From assembly GCA_020831465.1 (NCBI GenBank), contig JAFIGI010000038.1, positions 1-44,069 of the forward strand: a DNA stretch of 44,069 nucleotides. Reading direction: 5' to 3'. Positions within the stretch are counted from its first letter, which is position 1; the number at the start of each line of letters is the position of its first letter. Shown here piece after piece: positions 1 through 7,029 of this stretch. Both the position numbers and the translations under genes were made by a program. The stretch comes from Chlamydiales bacterium (GTDB lineage Bacteria; Chlamydiota; Chlamydiia; Chlamydiales; JAAKFR01). Below the pieces are notes generated by a model. It was given only the letters and a program-made list of their open reading frames with translations, ran no database searches and was not told the DNA's origin.

Positions 1-1
1 A

Positions 2-73
2 AAGAAAGTCAGATCTGTGATCAATCACTATAAAACTCTAGGAGAGGCGATAGATTATGTTTTCAATATGTAA
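2..73 (+). CDS. possible 3' end of an upstream gene (partial)
   Basis: An open frame enters from the left edge and gives 23 codons ending ...GEAIDYVFNM before a TAA at 71-73. The residue mix looks protein-like but the piece is too short to identify. It shares a frame with the remnant at 185-280, so the two could be parts of one broken gene, but nothing proves it. Confidence 0.25.
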   Translation, partial: KKVRSVINHYKTLGEAIDYVFNM

Positions 74-96
74 AATTTTCAATCTATTAGAATATA

Positions 97-182
97 TTAG
101 AAATATGGGTTCACTTATGATCGGTCAATCACGGGGCTTTCACGCAGGTCAAAATGTAAATTTTTCAACTGATTCTGCTATA
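97..182 (-). repeat. half copy of palindromic MITE-like element
   Basis: These 86 bases are the exact reverse complement of the left arm (17274-17359) of the full element at 17274-17438. The copy ends with ...GATTCTGCTATA, the element's terminal sequence. The second arm is missing; the AT-rich bases at 56-96 may be its degraded remains. It directly abuts a 5'-truncated reading frame at 185-280. Confidence 0.85.
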
Positions 183-184
183 GA

Positions 185-280
185 TCACCAGATAGTGAGG
201 CTGCGTTAGCACAATCAAAAGAACAACTGGACCAAGCTCTAGTCGAGTTGAATAAAATTGTCGAGTTCTATACGAAATAA
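185..280 (+). pseudogene. 3' remnant of a gene cut by the MITE-like element
   Basis: Immediately after the terminal TATA of the element, one frame reads SPDSEAALAQSKEQLDQALV and continues to ...KIVEFYTK and a TAA at 278-280. The heptad-like pattern of A, L and V with E, Q and K suggests the end of a coiled-coil protein. Upstream the frame runs into the element and stops at 170-172, so no start codon remains. The family is not recognisable. Confidence 0.45.
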
Positions 281-288
281 TGTGAAGA

Positions 289-606
289 CTAATGCTGCTG
301 AATCTGCGTTTTACGCAGATGACATGTCCAAGCGGCCAGGCCCATCATAAAGACAATCGCTCCACCTGCGATCATTAAAGAACTATTGACTATGCCGATA
401 TGGGAAAGTTTTGAGACGCTATTTAAGCCGGAAGCGAGCGTCCCCTGCGAAGCCAGTAGAGCCAAAACCCCAGTTACGAGAGCGATCGCACCTAAAAAAA
501 TGACGGAAATCACGAAAGCCTTTAGACAGATACTTCTAGATTCGTGAGCAGGGGCAGGATAGATATTCGGTATGCTACTACCCCCCGAGCCTGATTTGAC
601 ACTCAT
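289..606 (-). CDS. small two-helix membrane protein (Inc-like candidate)
   Basis: The 105-residue protein has no cleavable signal. A polar N-terminus (about 1-27, rich in Ser, Gly and Pro) precedes two hydrophobic segments, about residues 29-52 and 70-92, with a short polar tail (HLRKTQIQQH). The start is supported by AAGGAGG three bases before the ATG. A two-helix hydrophobic lobe with short cytosolic ends is the usual layout of chlamydial inclusion membrane (Inc) proteins, but here the loop between helices is about 18 residues, longer than in typical Inc proteins. The related layout at 6508-6840 suggests a small family. Function is unknown; Inc assignment is inference from topology only. 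Confidence 0.7.
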   Translation of the reverse strand: MSVKSGSGGSSIPNIYPAPAHESRSICLKAFVISVIFLGAIALVTGVLALLASQGTLASGLNSVSKLSHIGIVNSSLMIAGGAIVFMMGLAAWTCHLRKTQIQQH

Positions 607-669
607 ATTCCTCCTTAAAACAAAAATTGTAAGGACAAATAACTAAAGAAGCAAGGAAAAGATTCTTAA

Positions 670-1671
670 TCAACTTGTTAAAGAGGCAAGGATGCGTCTT
701 TTTCCGGTAAAAGGCGCCCTTCCATGCATCGCGAGCACATTGTCAAGAACCATCACATCCCCCTTTTTCCAGGGAAAGCGGATCGTCTCCTGATCAAGTA
801 CATCCATGACATGGTAGAGGTCTTTTCTGGCAATCGGAGAGCCGTCACCGTAGAACATTTCGTGCATAACGGTATTTTTTTTAAAATAAAGAGCTTTAGT
901 ACCCAGCCAATTAAGTCTTCCAATTAACCGGGGGCTGTAATCATAGAGATGCGCCTGGTTAAACCAGATCTTTTCTCCGGTTTTTTCATGCTCGATCACA
1001 GCAGGGCGTTCATAAATTACTTGAAGCCAATCGTTTTTGTTCCATTTAAACCCAAATCCGTTCTCTATGCAGAGACGTTCAACTTTCTCCCTGCTGCGGG
1101 TTTCAAAAGCGTCCATCCAGGTCTTATGTGCTCTTTGGAAACGATTGATCGTATCGAGAATCCAGCTCTTTCCATAAAAATTTGAAATATACCTGAGTTG
1201 CTTCTCGTAAAATCGTTTTCGTACTTCCGGTTGAATACGGCGGTAGATCGAACGTGCATCCCCGATAATCGTCTCTCCTCCAGTTTCTGAAGGAGTGACA
1301 CAGTGAAAATAGATATGGCGGGGATAGTTATTGATATAACTCATCTCGTTATGGAGAGGAATTTTAATCGAGGGGGGGGCTTCGGTCGAGGTATAGACCC
1401 TACCTTTTACTTTATCCCGAGGTGTGTCTCCGCCGATATACTTGACCGGTTTACCGAAGCCCAGCGCATTGATCACCTGGTTGAATTGGTCAGCTCCATC
1501 GACGGGAAAACCTCGAAAGAGGAGACCCCCGTATTTCAGAATTTCTTGGTTGATCCTCTCATGTTCGTCTCCCAGCAATTTTAAAAAGTCTTCAAAGGTG
1601 CAACTTTTCTTTGGTTCTAAGAGAAGGGGAAGTTTTTGTTTCGTAATAAATGATGTTTTCATATTCCTCAT
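670..1671 (-). CDS. TauD/TfdA-family Fe(II)/2-oxoglutarate dioxygenase
   Basis: This 333-residue protein has the features of TauD/SyrP-type non-haem iron oxygenases. LLFRGFPV lies near residues 50-57. The iron-binding H107-x-E109 is in PLHNEMSY. The distal His is in MHGRAPF (H316), followed by Arg in GKRRIL (about R325/326) that would hold 2-oxoglutarate. Such enzymes hydroxylate small molecules or carrier-bound amino acids; the substrate cannot be read from sequence. The start overlaps the stop of the upstream aldo/keto reductase as ATGA (1668-1671), so the two are probably co-translated. A second start at codon 4 has its own GAGG just upstream, so the N-terminus may be three residues shorter. 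Confidence 0.88.
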   Translation of the reverse strand: MRNMKTSFITKQKLPLLLEPKKSCTFEDFLKLLGDEHERINQEILKYGGLLFRGFPVDGADQFNQVINALGFGKPVKYIGGDTPRDKVKGRVYTSTEAPPSIKIPLHNEMSYINNYPRHIYFHCVTPSETGGETIIGDARSIYRRIQPEVRKRFYEKQLRYISNFYGKSWILDTINRFQRAHKTWMDAFETRSREKVERLCIENGFGFKWNKNDWLQVIYERPAVIEHEKTGEKIWFNQAHLYDYSPRLIGRLNWLGTKALYFKKNTVMHEMFYGDGSPIARKDLYHVMDVLDQETIRFPWKKGDVMVLDNVLAMHGRAPFTGKRRILASLTS

Positions 1672-2669
1672 GCTTTAATTGCTCTCCGCTCTTCCGGAGG
1701 AGCCATAAACTCAGGGCCCACGGGGTTTATAAGGCTCTCTGAGAGGATCGTATCGATCTCCTTTTTATCGGATTGGCTGAGTTTCCAATTCCAAACACCT
1801 CCGAAAGCATTGAGTTGATCTGGGCGGCGGGCACCCCAGAGAGCGATCTCGACGCCTTGATCGAAGATCCACCTCACGGCCAACTCCAAAAGAGTCTTTC
1901 CATGCTTTTCCCTGACCCATACCTCTAGCTTTTTGACGCAATCGAGATATTGAGAAAAGCGCGGCTGTTGAAATTTCGGATCGATTTTTCGAATGTCATC
2001 GCCTTCAAATCGTCTCCCTTCGTGCATTCTACCGCTTAGAAGCCCTCTGCAAAGCGCTCCGTACCCTAAAACCGCAACGCCATTTTTACGACAATAGGGA
2101 ATCTCGCTTTTTTCGATTTCCCTCTCAAAAAGGTTATAGGGCGGTTGCAGGGTGCTCAAGGGAGCAAAAGAGCTGAACTCTTCCATCATCGGAGCAGTAA
2201 AATTGCTCACGCGAATTGCTCCGATTTTTCCTTCCCTTAGTAAATGCTGCATCGCTTCAGCGCTCTCTTCAAAGGGAGTTTGAGGATCGGGCCAATGGAT
2301 TTGGTAGAGATCAATCCGCTCGACACCTAGACGTTTTAGAGAGAGATCGATCTCTACAAGTATCCTCTCCTTACTCGATTCGCGAAACGGCTTGGCTCCT
2401 GTCCAATTTATGCCCGCTTTAGTTGCAATGCAGACCTCATCGCGATTTCCATAAGCTTTAAGAGCCTTTCCAACAATTTCTTCGGAACGTCCAAATCCAT
2501 AGACAGGGGCTGTATCGATTAAATTGATTCCACAATCGAGAGAACGGAGGATTGTCCAAATCGACTCTTGCTCATCACTCCCTCCCCATAGCCATCCTCC
2601 AATCGCCCAGGTTCCCAATCCTACGCGACAAACCTTCTTGCCCAGACGCGGTATCTCTACGTATTCCAT
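1668..2669 (-). CDS. aldo/keto reductase
   Basis: The 333-residue protein is a single (alpha/beta)8-barrel aldo/keto reductase. The catalytic tetrad is visible as D52 and Y57 (IDTAPVYGFG), K84 (IATKAG) and H125 (QIHWPDP). The C-terminal ELAVRWIFDQGVEIALWGAR block matches the NADP-binding region. The N-terminal IPRLGKKVCRVGLGTWAIGG is typical of the YajO/general-stress branch. It would reduce an aldehyde or ketone with NADPH in the cytosol. It is the first gene of a two-gene unit with the TauD-type oxygenase, overlapping it by 4 bp, which suggests both act on one small-molecule pathway. Substrate unknown. Confidence 0.93.
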   Translation of the reverse strand: MEYVEIPRLGKKVCRVGLGTWAIGGWLWGGSDEQESIWTILRSLDCGINLIDTAPVYGFGRSEEIVGKALKAYGNRDEVCIATKAGINWTGAKPFRESSKERILVEIDLSLKRLGVERIDLYQIHWPDPQTPFEESAEAMQHLLREGKIGAIRVSNFTAPMMEEFSSFAPLSTLQPPYNLFEREIEKSEIPYCRKNGVAVLGYGALCRGLLSGRMHEGRRFEGDDIRKIDPKFQQPRFSQYLDCVKKLEVWVREKHGKTLLELAVRWIFDQGVEIALWGARRPDQLNAFGGVWNWKLSQSDKKEIDTILSESLINPVGPEFMAPPEERRAIKA

Positions 2670-2705
2670 ATCTTTTTTTTATGGCTAAATCGCCCAATTC
2701 AAGCA

Positions 2706-2739
2706 AGAAAAAGGGCGTGCGATAAAAATCGCATGCCCC
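2706..2739 (-). terminator. Rho-independent terminator after the XRE regulator gene
   Basis: The inverted repeat GGGCGTGCGAT / ATCGCATGCCC, with one G-T wobble and a 4-base loop, lies about 45 bases past the stop of the minus-strand gene at 2784. On that strand it is followed by TTTTTCTT. Confidence 0.65.
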
Positions 2740-2783
2740 TTGAAACCTACTGAAAAAAACTCGCTCATGGCGAGAAAAATTGT

Positions 2784-3065
2784 CTACAGAAAGAGACGAA
2801 TCGAAACGTTGAATATCTTCGCAAAACGCTTGGCTAGCCGCTCGGGTATAGGCTGCTCTCCCTTCTCAAAAGCTTCCAAGTGTGACTTTTCCAACCCTGC
2901 CTTATGGGCAAGGTCTGTCAAAGACCACCCTTTTTTTTTGCGAAGGGCGCGGAGCACGGAACCCACTTCTTCTACATCATCTAAAAAACGCTTAAACTCT
3001 TCCCCAAGGGCTTCAGTCTCTTCTTTGACAAGAGGAACGTGGCGCGATCGTAGAAATTTACTCAT
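2784..3065 (-). CDS. XRE-family helix-turn-helix regulator
   Basis: This 93-residue protein carries a Cro/CI-type HTH in its C-terminal half: LRALRKKKGWSLTDLAHKAG, then LEKSHLEAFEKGEQPIP and LAKRFAKIFNVSI. The first 30 residues are charged and probably helical (EETEALGEEFKRFLDDVEEV). The start is supported by GGGGGAGGAG shortly upstream of the ATG. It stands alone, divergent from the RasGEF gene at 3321, so the 255-base spacer would hold promoters for both and it may regulate itself or that neighbour. Its layout is like antitoxins of HigA/MqsA type, but no toxin partner lies next to it. Confidence 0.85.
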   Translation of the reverse strand: MSKFLRSRHVPLVKEETEALGEEFKRFLDDVEEVGSVLRALRKKKGWSLTDLAHKAGLEKSHLEAFEKGEQPIPERLAKRFAKIFNVSIRLFL

Positions 3066-3320
3066 GGCTCTCCTCCCCCTACGTCTTAATTATACACCAG
3101 AAACTCTTCATATTCAATAATTTATATAATCTTTACCCCCAGATGGGACGGGAATTTTTCTTTGGATATCCTTGTGGAAAACCCGATAGCCTCTCTTGCG
3201 TAAATAAAAAAATTTTGCTGATGCGCACCCAAAGGGTCGCTACCTATTCCCCTTTTCATTTTCTTCTTCCCCCTCTTTGTTCTTTACACAAATTTAATTT
3301 AAAATTATTTTTTTCTATTT

Positions 3321-4163
3321 ATGGTGAACCCTACTCCCAAAATCTCCGTATCCTCTTCGATCTATCCATGGAACGAAAGGCCGGTCGTAGAGGATAAGAC
3401 CGCGCAAACGGAAAGATTTCCTATCTACCAAATGGGCAAGAAGCAGTTCAAAGAGGAGATGGCGCTGCTCGACTTATTTTTTAAAAAGACCTTTGCCGTG
3501 ACTGATGCAAACCTCTTGCAGCAATATCTACGCAGTGAAAAAGAGATCCTTCCCCCCTATTACCCCCTCTTCGACGCCTACTCAAATTGGCTTATAGATG
3601 AAATCCTTACCCCTTCCGACCCCAGAGAAAGAGGACTCGTCATCAAGCGGGCGATAAAGCTCGCCCAGTTTTTTTATCTCTCAGGCAATTTTCAGGCCTA
3701 TTTTATGACATTATCTGCATTACAACAGGATTCGATATCCCGCCTTGAAAAGAGTTGGACTTTCCTTCCTAAAAAATTCGAGACTTGGATGTTGAGCGAA
3801 ATCAAAGTCTGCTTCACCGGCAACCACAGCTATTTACAAAAGGCTATGGAGAGCTATGACTCCCCCTTCTTCCCTCACCTTCTCGCCTATAAGAAGGAGT
3901 ACCAAAAAATATTAGCGCTTTATCATGACAAAAGCCTCGCACTGGAAACCCATCCTGATCTACAGCGCGAGTTAACACATTTATCGAAGAGAATGCAGGA
4001 GATTTCCTTTCAGATCTCAAAGTTGCACAACCTGTTAATGAATACCGTCAGAGAAAAACCCCTTCCCCCCTCAATCTTCGTAAGCGGTGTTCAAAAATGG
4101 GAGGGTTATCATAACCCTAATCTGGAGGAGAATTTTCTGAATCGGTCAAAGCTCTTGGAATAG
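3321..4163 (+). CDS. RasGEF (CDC25-homology) domain protein, effector candidate
   Basis: The 280-residue protein is nearly all one eukaryotic-type RasGEF catalytic domain. In order: a QL-type helix (KKQFKEEMALLDLFFKKT, about 40-57), WLIDEILTPSDPRERGLVIK (90-109), IKLAQFFYLSGNFQAYFMTL with the conserved N123-F124, SRLEKSW (140-146, cf. the RLKKTW block), NHSYLQKAM (168-176), PFFPHLLAY (182-190, cf. the PxxPxLGxYLxD block) and LSKRMQEISFQI (221-232). In eukaryotes this fold exchanges GDP for GTP on Ras/Rap; Legionella has secreted proteins of this type. No signal peptide or membrane segment is seen; the N-terminal 30 residues are polar and could carry a secretion signal. No Shine-Dalgarno is visible and an in-frame stop lies at 3300-3302, so ATG 3321 is the first start. 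A TTTACA-17-TATTTT pair (3283-3311) would give a very short leader. Confidence 0.82.
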   Translation: MVNPTPKISVSSSIYPWNERPVVEDKTAQTERFPIYQMGKKQFKEEMALLDLFFKKTFAVTDANLLQQYLRSEKEILPPYYPLFDAYSNWLIDEILTPSDPRERGLVIKRAIKLAQFFYLSGNFQAYFMTLSALQQDSISRLEKSWTFLPKKFETWMLSEIKVCFTGNHSYLQKAMESYDSPFFPHLLAYKKEYQKILALYHDKSLALETHPDLQRELTHLSKRMQEISFQISKLHNLLMNTVREKPLPPSIFVSGVQKWEGYHNPNLEENFLNRSKLLE

Positions 4164-4204
4164 AATAGGCATCTCTCTAGCGCGCCATTCTTATAGCAAC
4201 CTGG

Positions 4205-4263
4205 TATAGCAGAATCAGTTGAAAAATTTACATTTTGACCTGCGTGAAAGCCCCGGGCTTGAC
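4205..4263 (+). repeat. half copy of MITE-like element inside the MFS 3' end
   Basis: The sequence begins TATAGCAGAATCAGTTGAAA and matches the left arm of the full element at 17274 for about 51 bases. Its last bases (GGGCTTGAC) instead match the right arm, so it is a mosaic. It overlaps the last codons of the MFS gene that ends at 4228. Confidence 0.85.
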
Positions 4264-5478
4264 TTTTCGCGGAGTCGATTTGATAAAAGTCAGCAGGATA
4301 GCTGCCAAGATGATCAGGACGCCAAAGCTGATAATCGAAAGCTTGATAAAGATTGAGGAGATTAAACCTGCCGCCAGGGCTGAGAGGGCTTCGCCAAGAA
4401 CTTGTAGAGACTGATTATTTCCCAGCACCCTTCCTTGCTCTTTTTTACTTGCCAGGGAGGAGAGAAGAGCATTCGTCCCAGGCAATGCCAGAGCAAAACT
4501 TCCGGTGGTGAAAAAAAGAGGAAGCCAGATTTCATTTGGTTCGTTAGGAAGGATGAGCGTCAGCATAAAGATTCCTGAAGAGAGCGCTCCGATCGTTAAA
4601 GCCGACCGAAAGGTCATCCGTTTACTGATCCACCCTGAAAGAAAGAGAAAAACAAGAATAATCGGGAGGTTTTGAAGTGCGATAAACTCGGAGAGCTTCG
4701 AGATGTTGAGAGAGAACTTGTCTACGAGGTAGATCGGGAAACCGCGGAAAAAACCATAGATCGATAGGTAGACCAAAAAATTGATCAGAAAATAAAACCT
4801 GAGATGCTGCGCCGTAAAGATACTCTTGATGTTTGTAAATGCCTGAAAAATGTGGAGTTTTTCCCAATTTTCCGATTTAAGAGTTTCAGGAAAGGCTAAA
4901 AGCATCCAAATGAAGCAGATTAATAAAAGAAAAAAGACAGCCCAGAAGGGTGTGGCGATGTCAAACCAGGGGACGAGGCGATGGTCGGCTAATTTTCCTC
5001 CGATCAAAGGCCCTAAGAGATATCCCAGGGAGCGGAAAAGGTAGATGTAGCCAAAAAAACGCCCCCTCTCTTTATCCTCGATAAGATCGGCAACGACGCT
5101 GAATGCGATAACGACATTTCCCCCTGAGAGGCCCGCAAGAAAGAGAGCGGCCATCAAAAAATAGAGAACCTTTATCTGCAGAGCCCAAGCTATTAAACCG
5201 TAAGCGATAACCATTACGGCAACCGAAAGAATCAGAAGTAAACGGCGTCCGTAGCTATCCGAGAGGGCTCCCAGTATCGGGGAACTGCAAAACTGTCCAA
5301 AAGGGTAAAGAAACATCACCAACCCTAAAAGAATTGTTCGAATAGAAAGAGAAAGTTCCGGATTCACAAAAGCAGGATCGGGGGTAATGAAAAGGGGGGT
5401 AAATAAAATAGTTAAACTATAGCCGACCATAGAGAAAAAAAAGATCAGCAGCGACGTAAAAAGAGCTTTTTTTCTCAC
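4228..5478 (-). CDS. MFS transporter, multidrug/sugar type
   Basis: The 416-residue protein has about 12 hydrophobic segments and the major facilitator signature GALSDSYGRRLLL after TM2, with LGPLIGGKLADH in the next loop region and FPETL after TM6. This fits a DHA1/TetA-like proton-driven exporter in the inner membrane; substrate unknown. Its start overlaps the stop of the acyl-CoA-dehydrogenase-like gene (5475-5478, ATGA). The final residues (about PGAFTQVKM) and the stop codon are read from the repeat element at 4205-4263, so the native C-terminus was replaced by insertion or the element was captured. This is downstream of the last helix and need not harm function. Confidence 0.9.
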   Translation of the reverse strand: MRKKALFTSLLIFFFSMVGYSLTILFTPLFITPDPAFVNPELSLSIRTILLGLVMFLYPFGQFCSSPILGALSDSYGRRLLLILSVAVMVIAYGLIAWALQIKVLYFLMAALFLAGLSGGNVVIAFSVVADLIEDKERGRFFGYIYLFRSLGYLLGPLIGGKLADHRLVPWFDIATPFWAVFFLLLICFIWMLLAFPETLKSENWEKLHIFQAFTNIKSIFTAQHLRFYFLINFLVYLSIYGFFRGFPIYLVDKFSLNISKLSEFIALQNLPIILVFLFLSGWISKRMTFRSALTIGALSSGIFMLTLILPNEPNEIWLPLFFTTGSFALALPGTNALLSSLASKKEQGRVLGNNQSLQVLGEALSALAAGLISSIFIKLSIISFGVLIILAAILLTFIKSTPRKVKPGAFTQVKM

Positions 5479-6446
5479 TGCAAAAGATACTTCAGACAGG
5501 CTTCTCTGACATTTTTTGATGGAAGGATGACGCTAAAGAGCATCAACTCCCGACAGCGCCTCTCAACAGAATTAGGACAAATCACATAGCGCGTCCCACC
5601 GGAAAAACGGGCGATATGTGAGAGATGAGTTGCGATCCGATTCATCTCCGCATATAGCGATTCGTCAGCGCCCTTTTCCAAATAAGCCTCGCGGCATGCT
5701 TCATACGCTTCCTGTAGCACGGGAGCTTCTATGTCCCGTAAAAAGCCTAGCGCCAAAGCAGAGAGGTTGACAAAGTGAACATCCAGCGGATTTGAAGAAT
5801 CTCCGAATGATCCGATCGGCTTTAAAGAGATGAGATGGCTTTCAGGGAGAAAATGATCTTTCAGCTCGACAGAGAGAGTGCGCATCGAACCTAAAGCAAT
5901 TGTATCCAATACTTTAGAAACCTTAAATGTTCGTGCTTTTTTAAAAGGGAAAAGACCCATTCCTTCCAATCCCTCTTGAGGGCAGAAAAATCCCATGATT
6001 AACCAATCAAACAGACGGTAGCCGCTCACCCATGAAACATGCCCTTTTAAAGACCAGCCGCCCTCCTTAGGAAGAGCTTCAATGCAAGGTGTAGAGGGAG
6101 CTCTCAAATGAGAAATGCTAACACCGACTTTACGTTTCCCTCGGGCCATCAGCGGAAGCCACTCTTGCTTGAGGGATGTTTTTTCACAATTCGAGATAAT
6201 GCGGCCAGCGGATTGATGTTGACGTTGGAAAAAACCCAACGCTCCAGAGTAGGATTGAATGACTTCGAGGAAGGAGAAATAGGCCTCTCTGTCGAGATTA
6301 CGTCCGCCATATTCGTTGGAGACTCTTTGAGCTAAGAACTTATGTCTTGCAAGAAGCTTTAGTGCCTTGCTCAAGGCTCTTGGTTCTCTGTCAATGCGTT
6401 CAGCTTTTGGCTTGATTTTCTTCTCTAGAAGAGGTTCTAATTCCAT
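5475..6446 (-). CDS. short acyl-CoA-dehydrogenase-like protein
   Basis: The 323-residue protein resembles the acyl-CoA dehydrogenase fold. An N-terminal helical part has LLARHKFLAQRVSNEYGGRN (cf. the 'GL.G...P.eyGG' block). A middle beta domain has KVGVSISHLRAPSTP, GGWSLKGHVSWVSGYRLFDWLI (cf. 'G..lnG.k.wit.a..ad') and DTIALGSMRT. A C-terminal helical part is short. Family members are usually about 380 residues; the helical C-terminus that supplies the catalytic Glu and closes the FAD site is abbreviated and no clear catalytic Glu can be assigned. It may be a divergent flavin enzyme (for example a monooxygenase-like relative) rather than a beta-oxidation enzyme. It is translationally coupled to the MFS transporter downstream. 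Confidence 0.75.
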   Translation of the reverse strand: MELEPLLEKKIKPKAERIDREPRALSKALKLLARHKFLAQRVSNEYGGRNLDREAYFSFLEVIQSYSGALGFFQRQHQSAGRIISNCEKTSLKQEWLPLMARGKRKVGVSISHLRAPSTPCIEALPKEGGWSLKGHVSWVSGYRLFDWLIMGFFCPQEGLEGMGLFPFKKARTFKVSKVLDTIALGSMRTLSVELKDHFLPESHLISLKPIGSFGDSSNPLDVHFVNLSALALGFLRDIEAPVLQEAYEACREAYLEKGADESLYAEMNRIATHLSHIARFSGGTRYVICPNSVERRCRELMLFSVILPSKNVREACLKYLLQ

Positions 6447-6507
6447 ACCCCGAATAGTAACCCGACCCGGAATTTAAGGAAAAGGGAGACTCAATTTCAT
6501 CAGACAA

Positions 6508-6840
6508 TCAGGAATCATCGTCTTCACAAAGAAGCTTTGGGCAGGTCAAGGCAGATAATCCAATGCCTATAGGGAAGAGGCCTACAAAAATGCCAAGCGA
6601 GATGCTGGCTGTTAAAATTTCGGCATTTACGTAACCCCTAGAAAAAAATCCAGAAAAAAGGAGGGCGCTTAAAGTTACAACGGTAAGACCGAAGAGGATT
6701 GCAATTGCCGCAGCGATTTTATCAAAGGATAAACGTTGCCAATTGCGGCCTAAGCAAGATGCCGATCTTTTTTCTAAACTAACCGTATCTTCTTGAATTA
6801 TAGTTTTTTGTGGATCAAAACTAACTTTTAAACTTGTCAT
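6508..6840 (-). CDS. small two-helix membrane protein (Inc-like candidate)
   Basis: This 110-residue protein has a polar N-terminus (1-38) and two hydrophobic segments, about 41-66 (IAAAIAILFGLTVVTLSALLF) and 75-98 (AEILTASISLGIFVGLFPIG), separated by a short FSRGYVN turn, then an acidic tail (LCEDDDS). The close pair of helices matches the bilobed hydrophobic domain of chlamydial inclusion membrane proteins better than the protein at 289-606 does. AGG lies six bases before the ATG. Function unknown; secretion and inclusion targeting are inferred from topology. Confidence 0.7.
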   Translation of the reverse strand: MTSLKVSFDPQKTIIQEDTVSLEKRSASCLGRNWQRLSFDKIAAAIAILFGLTVVTLSALLFSGFFSRGYVNAEILTASISLGIFVGLFPIGIGLSALTCPKLLCEDDDS

Positions 6841-6968
6841 AAGTGCCTACTATTTTTATATTCCAATTTCATATATTATTTTAAAGTTTATTCATTTAAT
6901 TTTAAAGAAAATTAAAAAAAATAATTTTTATTATAAAAAACATATATAAATTATAAATTCGGGCAGAA

Positions 6969-6997
6969 AAAAACGGGCCGACCCGAAGGCCGGCCCG
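6969..6997 (-). terminator. Rho-independent terminator of the Cys-rich protein gene
   Basis: On the minus strand a 10-bp GC-rich stem (CGGGCCGGCC / GGTCGGCCCG) closed by a TTCG tetraloop is followed by seven T residues. A weaker GCGGG/CCCGC hairpin lies just upstream (about 7001-7015). Both fall between the stop of the gene at 7030 and the next gene. Confidence 0.88.
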
Positions 6998-7029
6998 CTT
7001 GCGGGGGAATCCCGCTCAATCAAACTTAA

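Noticed and set aside
3143..3397. 84-codon plus-strand frame before the RasGEF gene
   Set aside because: No Shine-Dalgarno, low-complexity Phe/Leu/Ser content, and overlap with the RasGEF start.
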